In this document: piece after piece, positions 1-6,269 of the stretch | How positions within the stretch are numbered: the stretch's first letter is position 1 | How the letters are laid out: each line of letters opens with the position of its first letter | Assembly: GCA_010027915.1 (NCBI GenBank) | Contig: RGUG01000044.1 | Location: 1 to 8,410 of the forward strand | Direction of reading: 5' to 3' | From: a bacterium | GTDB lineage: Bacteria > Margulisbacteria > Marinamargulisbacteria > SXXA01 | Length of the DNA: 8,410 bases | Notes under the pieces: model-generated | What the model was told of the DNA's origin: nothing | Seen by the model: only the letters and a program-made list of their open reading frames with translations | The model's database searches: none | Translations under genes and position numbers: made by a program

Positions 1-174
1 GAAAGCCAGAGCATTAAAGGTGCCTCTCACTTGGATGAATTAGAAGGTAGTGGATTGGGATTGTTTTTGATCAATACCTTGATGGATAAAGTACAATACA
101 AACGCATGCCGGGCGGTGGCACTGAATTGGTATTAACCAAATATTTGCCATCCAAACCAGAGCCTGGGACATGA
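1..174 (+). CDS. RsbW/SpoIIAB-like anti-sigma factor kinase, C-terminal part (5' end outside window)
   Basis: Frame 1 is open from the window edge to a TGA at 172-174, giving the last 57 residues of a protein. These residues carry the end of a GHKL-type ATPase fold: GSGLGLFLI (residues 18-26 of the visible part) matches the second glycine box, and PGGGTELVL matches the final strand of RsbW/SpoIIAB-type histidine-kinase-like ATPases. In that family the protein binds a sigma factor and inactivates its STAS antagonist by serine phosphorylation in the cytoplasm. The STAS gene directly downstream is the expected partner, which supports this reading. The N-terminal half with the Asn box and first glycine box is missing, so ATP binding cannot be checked. 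A GHKL domain at the end of a larger sensor or phosphatase protein is also possible, because the total length is unknown. Confidence 0.8.
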   Translation, partial: ESQSIKGASHLDELEGSGLGLFLINTLMDKVQYKRMPGGGTELVLTKYLPSKPEPGT

Positions 175-231
175 TTGCCCATTGATTCATATTGAAAATT
201 GGGTCAAAATTTAAGATCGGTTTGGCGCCAT

Positions 232-264
232 ACCCTTGTGAGGGTTGGATGACGGTAACAAGGG
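232..264 (+). promoter_or_regulatory. Nested inverted repeats in the leader of the STAS gene
   Basis: The 101-nt gap 175-275 contains two overlapping inverted repeats. ACCCT (232-236) and AGGGT (241-245) can form a 5-bp stem with a 4-nt loop. CCCTTGT (233-239) and ACAAGGG (258-264) can form a perfect 7-bp stem with an 18-nt loop. They share the same left arm, so only one can form at a time. The right arm of the longer stem covers most of the likely ribosome-binding site AGGGAG (261-266), which lies 9 nt before the ATG at 276. This could be a translational switch or simply chance. A weak promoter-like pair, TTGATT (182-187) and CAAAAT (205-210) with 17-nt spacing, lies upstream; each matches the consensus at 4 of 6 positions. 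No typical terminator is visible in the gap. Confidence 0.3.
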
Positions 265-275
265 AGTAATGCGAG

Positions 276-662
276 ATGGAATTAGTAAAAACAGAATTGG
301 GCGATGGGATGATCAAAATTCAAATTGGGGCCACCTTGGACTCATCCTCTCAGCAATTGACCGGCCCGATTGAATTGGATATCGAAAACCAAGCCCAATT
401 TGTGGATTTGATTAACATGATGATTGTGGATGAAGGCGTGTCGCGAATTTTAGTGGACATGTCTCATGTGAGTTATGTGGATTCGTCTGGCTTGTGGGCC
501 TTGTTTGAAGGCCACAAAAAAGCCACCCAAAAAAATGGCAAATTGGTATTACTTAACCCCACCAAAGATGTGCGTCGGGTGTTAGAAATCACCAAAATCG
601 CCTCCAAAATTCATATTTCCGACAGCGAAGACGAGGCCATTGCCAGTTTGATGGCCAAATAA
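276..662 (+). CDS. STAS-domain anti-sigma factor antagonist (SpoIIAA/RsbV-like)
   Basis: The 128-residue protein is a single STAS domain. The core signature VDSSGLWAL is at residues 68-76. By comparison with SpoIIAA, Ser71 (just before the Gly) is the expected phosphorylation site, preceded by Asp69 and Ser70. In this family the unphosphorylated form binds the RsbW-type kinase and frees a sigma factor or other output; phosphorylation turns it off. The kinase-like gene just upstream (ending at 174) is its probable partner. The start is set by AGGGAG at 261-266, 9 nt upstream. The segment between the first strands (about residues 22-40, with LTGPIELDIE) seems roughly 10 residues longer than in standard SpoIIAA-like proteins. 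No sigma factor gene is nearby, so the output target is unknown. The TAA stop shares one base with the lysS ATG. Confidence 0.9.
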   Translation: MELVKTELGDGMIKIQIGATLDSSSQQLTGPIELDIENQAQFVDLINMMIVDEGVSRILVDMSHVSYVDSSGLWALFEGHKKATQKNGKLVLLNPTKDVRRVLEITKIASKIHISDSEDEAIASLMAK

Positions 663-2125
663 TGACCCACCACCTGACTGAAGAAGACCATCGCAAGCAA
701 AAATTGGCCCATTATCGTGCCAGTGGGATTGATCCGTTTCCCACCCGATTTGAACGGACACATACCCTTCAAGCCGTTATCGCCAGTGCCCACCACCTAT
801 CGGGTGATGAGAAGGGACCAACCGTCAAAGTAGCAGGTCGTATCATGGCCAAGCGGGGTCATGGCAAGGCCACCTTTGGCAACATCCAAGATGAACAGGG
901 GGAACTGCAATATTATGGCAACCTGGATACCTTAGGAGAAGACCATCTGTCCACCTTGATTCACCTGGATGTGGGGGACTTTATTGGCATCGAAGGGTAT
1001 TTGTTTCGCTCCAAGCGAGGCGAGTTAACCATTCACATGGTGACCTTTTGCTTGTTGTCCAAGGCATTGTTGCCGTTGCCGGAAAAGTTTCATGGGCTAC
1101 AAAACATCGAGCAACGATACCGCCACCGTTATGTTGATTTGGTGATGAATCGGGAGGTCCGCCATCAGTTTGCACGTCGTTCATCGACCATTCATGCGAT
1201 TCGGACGTTCTTGGTAGCCGAAGGGTTTATGGAAGTGGAAACCCCTGTCTTGCAGCCTTTATATGGTGGTGCCGCTGCCCAACCGTTTACGACCCACCAT
1301 AATGAATTGGGGCAGTCACTGTATTTGAGAATTGCACCTGAACTCTATCTCAAACGATTGATTGTGGGCGGGTATGAAAAAGTCTTTGAATTGGGGCGCG
1401 TGTTTAGAAATGAAGGGGTGTCCTATAAACACAATCCCGAATTTACCACCCTGGAACTGTACCAGGCCTATGCCGACTACCAAGATATGATGGCCCTCAC
1501 CGAATCCCTCTTATCCCATGTTATCCCGGAAGATGGGCCCACCACCCAGTACCAGGGTCAAACCATTGACTGGTCGTTGCCATTTCGGCGCTTGGATCTC
1601 ATGACCGCCCTCTCCGAGTATGCCGGGCTCTCCCCCTCCCCCACCGACCAGGCCTTACGTACCAAAGCCATCGAGTTGGGCATGGATCCCCATCAAGGCA
1701 CATCGCGGGGGGAAATGATTAACTATGTGTATGACAAAGCCGTTGAACCTCACCTGATCCAACCCACGTTTGTAACCGATTACCCATGGGAAACCTCCCC
1801 ATTGGCCAAACGAAAATCAGAGCAACCCGAGATGGTCGAACGGTTTGAATTGGTGGTCGCCGGCATGGAAGTGGCCAATTCATTTAGTGAGCTTAATGAC
1901 CCGATGGACCAACTACAACGGTTTGAAGACCAAGCCAAGGCAAAAGCCAATGGGTGGGATGACGCCCATCAAATGGACCATGACTTTTTGCATGCGTTAC
2001 AAGTGGGCATGCCCCCCACGGGTGGATTGGGGATTGGGATTGACCGCCTCGTCATGCTCAAGGTAGATGCCCACAGTATTCGTGATGTCTTGTTTTTCCC
2101 CCACATGAAAGATAAAAAGGAGTAA
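662..2125 (+). CDS. lysS: Lysyl-tRNA synthetase, class II
   Basis: This cytoplasmic enzyme charges tRNA-Lys with lysine using ATP. The 487 residues are close to the usual bacterial length of about 490-505. An N-terminal anticodon-binding OB fold spans about residues 56-135 (VAGRIMAKRGHGKATF). The class II catalytic core follows: motif 1 around 185-200 (EGFMEVETPVL), motif 2 at about 243-262 (ELGRVFRNEGVSYKHNPEFT), and motif 3 at 453-464 (TGGLGIGIDRLV). The conserved ANSFSELNDP block is at 405-414 and the MPPTGG loop at 450-455. The start ATG overlaps the STAS stop by one base (TAATG), and I see no Shine-Dalgarno sequence in front of it, so translation is probably coupled to the STAS gene. All signature motifs are intact and no frameshift is evident. 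Confidence 0.97.
   Translation: MTHHLTEEDHRKQKLAHYRASGIDPFPTRFERTHTLQAVIASAHHLSGDEKGPTVKVAGRIMAKRGHGKATFGNIQDEQGELQYYGNLDTLGEDHLSTLIHLDVGDFIGIEGYLFRSKRGELTIHMVTFCLLSKALLPLPEKFHGLQNIEQRYRHRYVDLVMNREVRHQFARRSSTIHAIRTFLVAEGFMEVETPVLQPLYGGAAAQPFTTHHNELGQSLYLRIAPELYLKRLIVGGYEKVFELGRVFRNEGVSYKHNPEFTTLELYQAYADYQDMMALTESLLSHVIPEDGPTTQYQGQTIDWSLPFRRLDLMTALSEYAGLSPSPTDQALRTKAIELGMDPHQGTSRGEMINYVYDKAVEPHLIQPTFVTDYPWETSPLAKRKSEQPEMVERFELVVAGMEVANSFSELNDPMDQLQRFEDQAKAKANGWDDAHQMDHDFLHALQVGMPPTGGLGIGIDRLVMLKVDAHSIRDVLFFPHMKDKKE
2117..2122 (+). promoter_or_regulatory. Shine-Dalgarno sequence for secD, unusually distant
   Basis: AAGGAG lies inside the last codons of lysS and is the only good ribosome-binding motif before secD. 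It sits 15 nt before the ATG at 2138, longer than the usual 5-10 nt. A nearer start is not available: secD is in the same frame as lysS, and no ATG, GTG or TTG occurs in frame between the lysS TAA (2123-2125) and 2138. The wide spacing may lower secD initiation or make it depend on ribosomes finishing lysS. Confidence 0.5.
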
Positions 2126-2137
2126 GTAACACCCCCT

Positions 2138-3472
2138 ATGGATAACCCAACGGTTAAATGGATTCTCACGATTGGCTTGTCGGTGGCCGCCATCGCCGTC
2201 ATATGGTTTAAACCCATTCGATTGGGATTGGATCTCAGCGGTGGTACCCGATTGGTATTAGAAGCCCAACACAAAGATGGGCACCCCGTTGACAGTGACG
2301 CCGTCGAAGGGGTCTTGGGCGTGATTCGCAACCGGGTGGATAGCCTGGGGGTATCCGAACCCTTGATTTCTCGTAAGGGGAACCGTCAAATCGTGGTGGA
2401 ATTACCGGGTGTGCAAGACCCCGAACGTGCCATTCGCTTAATTGGGGACACGGCCCAGTTGGCCTTTGTCGAAGCCGAATGGGCACCCGAAAATGCGGCC
2501 AGCTTGCCCCCAGAGCAATTGGCACTCTTGGCCGGCCCGGATGCCACGTTAGATAAAGTGGTCATCCGAAACAACGAGGGGAAAGTGGTCTCGGAGCGGC
2601 CTATTATACTCAAAAAAACGTGGTTGACCGGGGCGGATTTGGCTGAGGCCACCCCTGGCCAGTCCCAATTGGGTGAACCAGTAGTGAATATTAAATTTAC
2701 GCCGGAAGGTGGGGTCAAATTCAAAGAGGTCACCACCCGCTGCGTGGGTCGGCCCTTGGCCATTTTGTTGGACGGCACCATTATTTCGGCCCCCAATGTG
2801 AATGAACCCATTGCAGGGGGTCAGGCCCAAATTTCGGGGCAATTCTCAATTGCACAGGTCCGCGATTTGGTGATTCAACTTAAAGCTGGGGCCTTACCTG
2901 TCCCCGTGGTGATTGTCTCTAATAAAGTGGTGGGCCCCACCTTGGGTAAAGACAGCATTGCCAAGAGTCGTACCGCTGGGATCATTGGATTTGGTGCAGT
3001 GGTGGTCTTTATGGTGGCCTTGTATCGGGTTCCTGGCATCATGGCTAGTGTGGCATTGGGCCTTTATACCCTCTTGTTTTTTGCGGCCCTTAAATTGATT
3101 GGTGCTACCCTAACACTACCGGGTATTGCAGGGTTTATTCTGTCAATTGGCATGGCCGTTGATGCCAATGTGATTATTTTTGAACGCATCAAAGAAGAAC
3201 GTCGCCAGGGCATGCACTTGTTGTCGGCCATTGATGCGGGCTTTGACCGGGCGTTTTATACCATTGTGGATTCGAATGTGACCACCTTGATTTCCACCTT
3301 GGTGCTTTTCTTTTTGGGGACAGGCTCCATCAAAGGATTTGCTGTTACCCTGTCCATTGGCATTGTCATTAGCATGTTTACGGCCATTACGGTGAGTCGG
3401 TTGTTGGTTACGTTGGCCAGTCGGCAATCACGGGCATCCCAACGGGTGTCCGCACGGGAGGTTACCCCATGA
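2138..3472 (+). CDS. secD: Protein translocase subunit SecD
   Basis: SecD is an inner-membrane, RND-superfamily subunit that works with SecF and SecYEG, using the ion gradient to pull exported proteins across the membrane. The 444 residues make a short form; E. coli SecD is about 615. One membrane helix lies at about 8-24, followed by the hallmark LGLDLSGGTRLVLEA (29-43). The extracytoplasmic P1 region follows, with IRNRVDSLGVSEP at 63-75. Five C-terminal helices lie at about 279-296, 300-320, 324-346, 375-397 and 399-425. The motif GMAVDANVIIFERIKEE (338-354) holds Asp342, which corresponds to the membrane aspartate tied to ion-driven motion. The stop overlaps the secF start by 4 nt (ATGA), indicating coupled, roughly equal expression. 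YajC, often next to secD, is absent here. Confidence 0.97.
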   Translation: MDNPTVKWILTIGLSVAAIAVIWFKPIRLGLDLSGGTRLVLEAQHKDGHPVDSDAVEGVLGVIRNRVDSLGVSEPLISRKGNRQIVVELPGVQDPERAIRLIGDTAQLAFVEAEWAPENAASLPPEQLALLAGPDATLDKVVIRNNEGKVVSERPIILKKTWLTGADLAEATPGQSQLGEPVVNIKFTPEGGVKFKEVTTRCVGRPLAILLDGTIISAPNVNEPIAGGQAQISGQFSIAQVRDLVIQLKAGALPVPVVIVSNKVVGPTLGKDSIAKSRTAGIIGFGAVVVFMVALYRVPGIMASVALGLYTLLFFAALKLIGATLTLPGIAGFILSIGMAVDANVIIFERIKEERRQGMHLLSAIDAGFDRAFYTIVDSNVTTLISTLVLFFLGTGSIKGFAVTLSIGIVISMFTAITVSRLLVTLASRQSRASQRVSAREVTP

Positions 3473-4410
3473 AATTGGTTGAAAAAAAATGGTGGTGGGG
3501 GGTGCTCTCATCGGCCATTGTATGCTTGGGCGTGGGCATGGCAGGGTATCGTATGGTGCAAGGCAAGTCCCCCCTTCATTTTGGGATTGATTTTGTGGGG
3601 GGTACCACCATGACCCTCCGCTTTGAGGTGTTGGCGAAGAAAAAAGAATCGTTGGGTCAAGACCGACGGGCCTTTGAGCAAGCCGCCACCCAATTGATTG
3701 CCGATGTTCGTCGTACTTTGGGTGGCGTTGGATTCACCCAAGCCCATATTCAGATGACCCAAGACAATGAATTGGTCATCAAGACCACCCAACACACATC
3801 GATACAAAACCATTTGGTCTTAGACACCCTTGGCAAAACGTTTGGCCGTGTGGAGGTCATTGAGGTGGACTATATTGGGCCTTCGATTGGTCAAGAATTA
3901 CGAACCAAATCGCTGTGGCTGATTGCCTTGGTGAGTGTGGGACTCATGGCCTATATTACCTTTCGGTTCGAATTTTCGTATGGGGTTGGTGCCTTGGCCT
4001 CCACCTTGCACGATGCCTTGTTAACCATGGCGTTGGCATCTATTTTTTTGATTGAAATTGACACCACGTTTGTGGCCGCCTTGTTAACCATTTTGGGGTA
4101 TTCGATCAATGATACCATTGTGATTTTTGATCGTATCCGTGAAAACTTAACCAATGTGAACCCCCGCATGGTATCCTTGACACAAGTCGTGAACCAATCG
4201 ATTGTTCAAACCATGGGCCGCACCATTAATACCGTGGCCACCGTGGTGATCGTCTTGGTCTCGTTGTTGGTGTTTGGGGGACAAAACCTCCGGTCGTTTT
4301 CGTTTACATTGTTATTGGGTACATTGGTGGGTACATATTCGTCGATTTGTATCGCAAGCCCTGCCATGATCATGGCGTACCGCAAACCCATTCCATCGGA
4401 CCCATCATAA
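3469..4410 (+). CDS. secF: Protein translocase subunit SecF
   Basis: SecF forms the export motor complex with SecD in the inner membrane. The 313 residues match the usual SecF length. Helix 1 lies at about 10-27, followed by the family signature FGIDFVGGTTMTLRFE (38-53). A short extracytoplasmic domain follows, then EVDYIGPSIGQELR (132-145). Five C-terminal helices include the conserved AALLTILGYSINDTIVIFDR (203-222) with Asp215, and the NQSIVQTMGRTINT segment (242-255). The start is supported by GGGAGG at 3456-3461, 7 nt before the ATG, and by the ATGA overlap with secD. An 8-A run (3482-3489) falls in codons 5-7, next to an unusual WWW triplet (residues 8-10) just before the first helix. 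No essential motif is missing. Confidence 0.97.
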   Translation: MKLVEKKWWWGVLSSAIVCLGVGMAGYRMVQGKSPLHFGIDFVGGTTMTLRFEVLAKKKESLGQDRRAFEQAATQLIADVRRTLGGVGFTQAHIQMTQDNELVIKTTQHTSIQNHLVLDTLGKTFGRVEVIEVDYIGPSIGQELRTKSLWLIALVSVGLMAYITFRFEFSYGVGALASTLHDALLTMALASIFLIEIDTTFVAALLTILGYSINDTIVIFDRIRENLTNVNPRMVSLTQVVNQSIVQTMGRTINTVATVVIVLVSLLVFGGQNLRSFSFTLLLGTLVGTYSSICIASPAMIMAYRKPIPSDPS

Positions 4411-4419
4411 GGAGTCATC

Positions 4420-4713
4420 ATGTTTATTGATCAATTGGATGTTATTATTGCCGAGCGATTGGCCAACAAACAAAGTGGGTCTTATATTGCCAAACTCAGT
4501 GACGGGGGGTTGGATCGGGTCTTAAAAAAAGTCGCCGAAGAAGCCGGCGAGGTGATTATTGCCGCTAAAAATGGGGTGGCCACTGACACCATTCACGAAG
4601 CGGCCGACTTGCTGTTTCACCTGCTCATTACCCTGTCGATGTCGGGGATTACCTTTGATGATGTATTGGCTGAGTTGGAACGTCGACACCAAGTCAATCC
4701 CCATCGCACCTAA
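4420..4713 (+). CDS. hisE: Phosphoribosyl-ATP pyrophosphatase (stand-alone HisE)
   Basis: HisE hydrolyses phosphoribosyl-ATP to phosphoribosyl-AMP and pyrophosphate, the second step of histidine synthesis. The 97-residue protein is the all-alpha MazG-like fold. The acidic metal-binding helix KKVAEEAGEVIIAAK (36-50) supplies Glu40, Glu41 and Glu44, and EAADLLFHLL (60-69) supplies Glu60 and Asp63. The C-terminal DVLAELERRH (81-90) is typical of HisE. It is a separate gene rather than fused to HisI, and no other histidine gene is in the window. AAGGAG at 4409-4414 overlaps the secF stop and lies 5 nt before the ATG, so translation should be efficient. Its placement behind secF looks like a lineage-specific arrangement. 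Confidence 0.95.
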   Translation: MFIDQLDVIIAERLANKQSGSYIAKLSDGGLDRVLKKVAEEAGEVIIAAKNGVATDTIHEAADLLFHLLITLSMSGITFDDVLAELERRHQVNPHRT

Positions 4714-4794
4714 CCCTTCGATGTGTGGTATCCCCTACCTGTTTTACCTCCCCCCCGCTGTGGGCCCACTTCCCTCCACTCCTGAGGCCTTATT
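4714..4794 (+). other. Intergenic spacer between hisE and hemJ
   Basis: This 81-nt pyrimidine-rich gap is the second largest in the window. It holds a run of seven C (4750-4756), a 10-bp palindrome GTGGGCCCAC (4760-4769), and a weak 4-bp stem GGTA/TACC (4727-4730 and 4736-4739) followed shortly by GTTTT. None of these makes a convincing intrinsic terminator. I see no clear -35/-10 pair. It may separate two transcription units, but the sequence does not prove this. Confidence 0.4.
4784..4787 (+). promoter_or_regulatory. Ribosome-binding site deciding the hemJ GTG start
   Basis: GAGG lies 7 nt before the GTG at 4795. An in-frame TGA at 4783-4785 closes the frame upstream, so the protein cannot begin earlier except at a rare ATT (4792). 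The GTG places the conserved HemJ histidine at residue 10, as expected for the family. Confidence 0.55.
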
Positions 4795-5322
4795 GTGATA
4801 GTCGCATGGTTAAAGGTGTTGCACGTGGCGATGGTCATGGCATGGATGGCCGGTTCTTTTTTTTTGGTCAGAATGCTGATTTATCATGCCGAGGCGTTGC
4901 AAGGGTCCGCCACCCCTGACGTCATGGACTTGCTTACCCAATCAGCCCGACGGGTGACGGTGATTATTCTTGTCCCTGCCATGCTGGTGTCGGTGGGGGC
5001 CGGGCTTGGGTTAACCTGGTTTACCGATGCGTGGATGGCCCCCTGGTGGCATGTCAAAATGGGGCTGGTCCTGCTGTTGATTGGCTATCAGGGATGGATG
5101 GAATGGATTCGTCGGCAACTGATGAAGGGGTATGTACCATTGCCACCTTCGGTGTTGCGGGTGGCCAACGAATGGCCCTTTGTGGCCATGCTGGGTGTGT
5201 TGGTGGCCGTGTATACCCGCATGCCCCACGAGGCCATGGCCGTGGCAGGGGGAGGCAGTGTGCTGTTGCTGTGGGTGGCCAGTCGCCGGTATCGCCCCGT
5301 CCGGTCGACGCCATCATCGTGA
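4795..5322 (+). CDS. hemJ: HemJ-type protoporphyrinogen IX oxidase (membrane protein)
   Basis: HemJ is an inner-membrane enzyme that oxidises protoporphyrinogen IX to protoporphyrin IX, the penultimate haem step, in bacteria lacking HemG or HemY. The family pattern is visible: WLKVLHVAMVMAWMAGSFFL (5-24) with His10 (the expected haem ligand), Arg26, YHAEA (30-34), WHVKMGLVLLL (85-95) with Lys88, and NEWPFVAML (125-133) in the last family helix. Helices lie at about 6-24, 53-73, 86-104 and 127-141. The protein has 175 residues against roughly 140-150 for usual HemJ. The extra C-terminal part (about 148-175) holds a possible fifth helix, GGGSVLLLWVA, followed by a basic tail. The start is GTG. 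A run of nine T (4857-4865) lies in the first helix. The stop shares one base with the next gene (TGATG). No other haem gene is in the window. Confidence 0.8.
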   Translation: MIVAWLKVLHVAMVMAWMAGSFFLVRMLIYHAEALQGSATPDVMDLLTQSARRVTVIILVPAMLVSVGAGLGLTWFTDAWMAPWWHVKMGLVLLLIGYQGWMEWIRRQLMKGYVPLPPSVLRVANEWPFVAMLGVLVAVYTRMPHEAMAVAGGGSVLLLWVASRRYRPVRSTPSS

Positions 5323-6269
5323 TGGATATCCCCTGGGCCATTATTGATGCCAACGTCAACCGTGCCGCCGAAGGGTTGCGGGTGATTGAAGATTATTGTC
5401 GGTTTAGCCGTCATCATTCCGACTGGACCATCCGGTTGGCGGCTTTGCGTCACGAACTCAAACAATGCACGCCCAATTGGGTGGCCCAATTGCAAAGTCG
5501 CCACACCCCTGACGATGTGCGGGCGATGGCCCCCCATGTGCCCCGACCCGATGTGGTGGGGTTGTTAAGGGCCAATTTTGCCCGGGTGCAAGAAGCACTA
5601 AGGGTATTGGAAGAATGGTTGGGGAGCGACCCCTATGTCAGAATCCGCTATGCGTTGTATGACTTGGAACAGTCCATTGTGTTGGATGCGGCCCGCCCCG
5701 TCGTACCACGGGGGGTGTATGTGATTTCGGATTCACCCGACGTATTGGTTCAGGCGGCATCCCGGGGGGCGGCCATGGTGCAACTTCGTATGAAGCACGC
5801 GAGTAAAGGGCAGGTTTTTGATGCGGCCCAGTCGTTGCGGCCCCTCATTGGCGGGTGTCCCCTTATTATCAACGACGACGTGGATATTGCCGTGGCCATT
5901 GGGGCAGATGGGGTGCATACAGGCCAAGATTCCCTTCCCCTACCGGTGATTCGGCGTCAATTAGGGCCCCATCGACTGATGGGTCGCACCACGCATTCAT
6001 TGCCTCAAGGCCAAGAAGCCGCCGCCCAAGGGGCTGATTACGTGAGTGTGGGCCCCATTTGGGACACCCCTTCCAAACCAGGTCGTCCGGGAATTGGGTT
6101 TGATTATTTGGCTGTTGCCACGACCTTGGGTATTCCGTTTGTGGCCATTGGGGGTATTGGCGTGGATACGGTGGCATCGGTGATGCCCCATCAACCCCAC
6201 TTAATTGGGGTGATTCGAGGGGTCGATCACTTGGATGACCTGATCCAGATCATGGCCGCCCATGCATAA
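5322..6269 (+). CDS. thiE: Two-domain thiamine protein: ThiD2 HMP-phosphate kinase fused to ThiE thiamine-phosphate synthase
   Basis: The 315-residue cytoplasmic protein has two parts. Residues 1-125 match the ThiD2 domain (DANVNRAAEGLRVIEDYCRF at 9-28, RHELK at 43-47, ANFARVQEALRVLEEW at 84-99, YALYDLEQ at 110-117). ThiD2 is reported as a monofunctional HMP-phosphate kinase unrelated to classical ThiD. Residues 130-315 are the TIM-barrel ThiE, which joins HMP-PP and thiazole phosphate. It shows MVQLRMK (152-158), LIINDDVDIAVAIGADGVH (181-199), GADYVSVGPIWDTPSK (237-252) and FVAIGGIG (273-280). The fusion would cover two consecutive steps. Small departures from the common ThiE pattern are VHTGQ for VHLGQ and GRTTHS for the usual G(I/V)STHS. 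The frame is open further upstream, but the ATG at 5322 starts exactly at the family N-terminus and overlaps the hemJ stop by one base. No Shine-Dalgarno sequence is visible. Confidence 0.92.
   Translation: MDIPWAIIDANVNRAAEGLRVIEDYCRFSRHHSDWTIRLAALRHELKQCTPNWVAQLQSRHTPDDVRAMAPHVPRPDVVGLLRANFARVQEALRVLEEWLGSDPYVRIRYALYDLEQSIVLDAARPVVPRGVYVISDSPDVLVQAASRGAAMVQLRMKHASKGQVFDAAQSLRPLIGGCPLIINDDVDIAVAIGADGVHTGQDSLPLPVIRRQLGPHRLMGRTTHSLPQGQEAAAQGADYVSVGPIWDTPSKPGRPGIGFDYLAVATTLGIPFVAIGGIGVDTVASVMPHQPHLIGVIRGVDHLDDLIQIMAAHA

Noticed and set aside
2386..2811. 141-codon minus-strand frame opposite secD
   Set aside because: SecD motifs are intact on the plus strand across this stretch; the reverse frame has no recognisable domain and looks like a codon-bias shadow.
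3482..3489. A8 run as a programmed frameshift site in secF
   Set aside because: The frame is intact, no alternative frame of useful length follows, and secF is a conserved housekeeping gene.
4727..4745. Possible intrinsic terminator after hisE
   Set aside because: The stem is only four base pairs and is followed by just four T, too weak to call.
5031..5321. In-frame extension of the thiamine gene by 97 codons upstream
   Set aside because: It runs through hemJ in another frame, has no family match, and the ATG at 5322 fits both the ThiD2 N-terminus and the TGATG overlap.
5471..5492. Two direct copies of GCCCAATTG and a CCCAATTGGG palindrome
   Set aside because: AATTGG and CCAATT words recur all over the window through the preference for TTG leucine and CAA/AAT codons, so this local repeat is best explained by codon use.
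5088..5537. 149-codon minus-strand frame opposite hemJ and the thiamine gene
   Set aside because: It spans two real genes, is low in complexity and rich in His, Pro and Gly, and shows no family motif.
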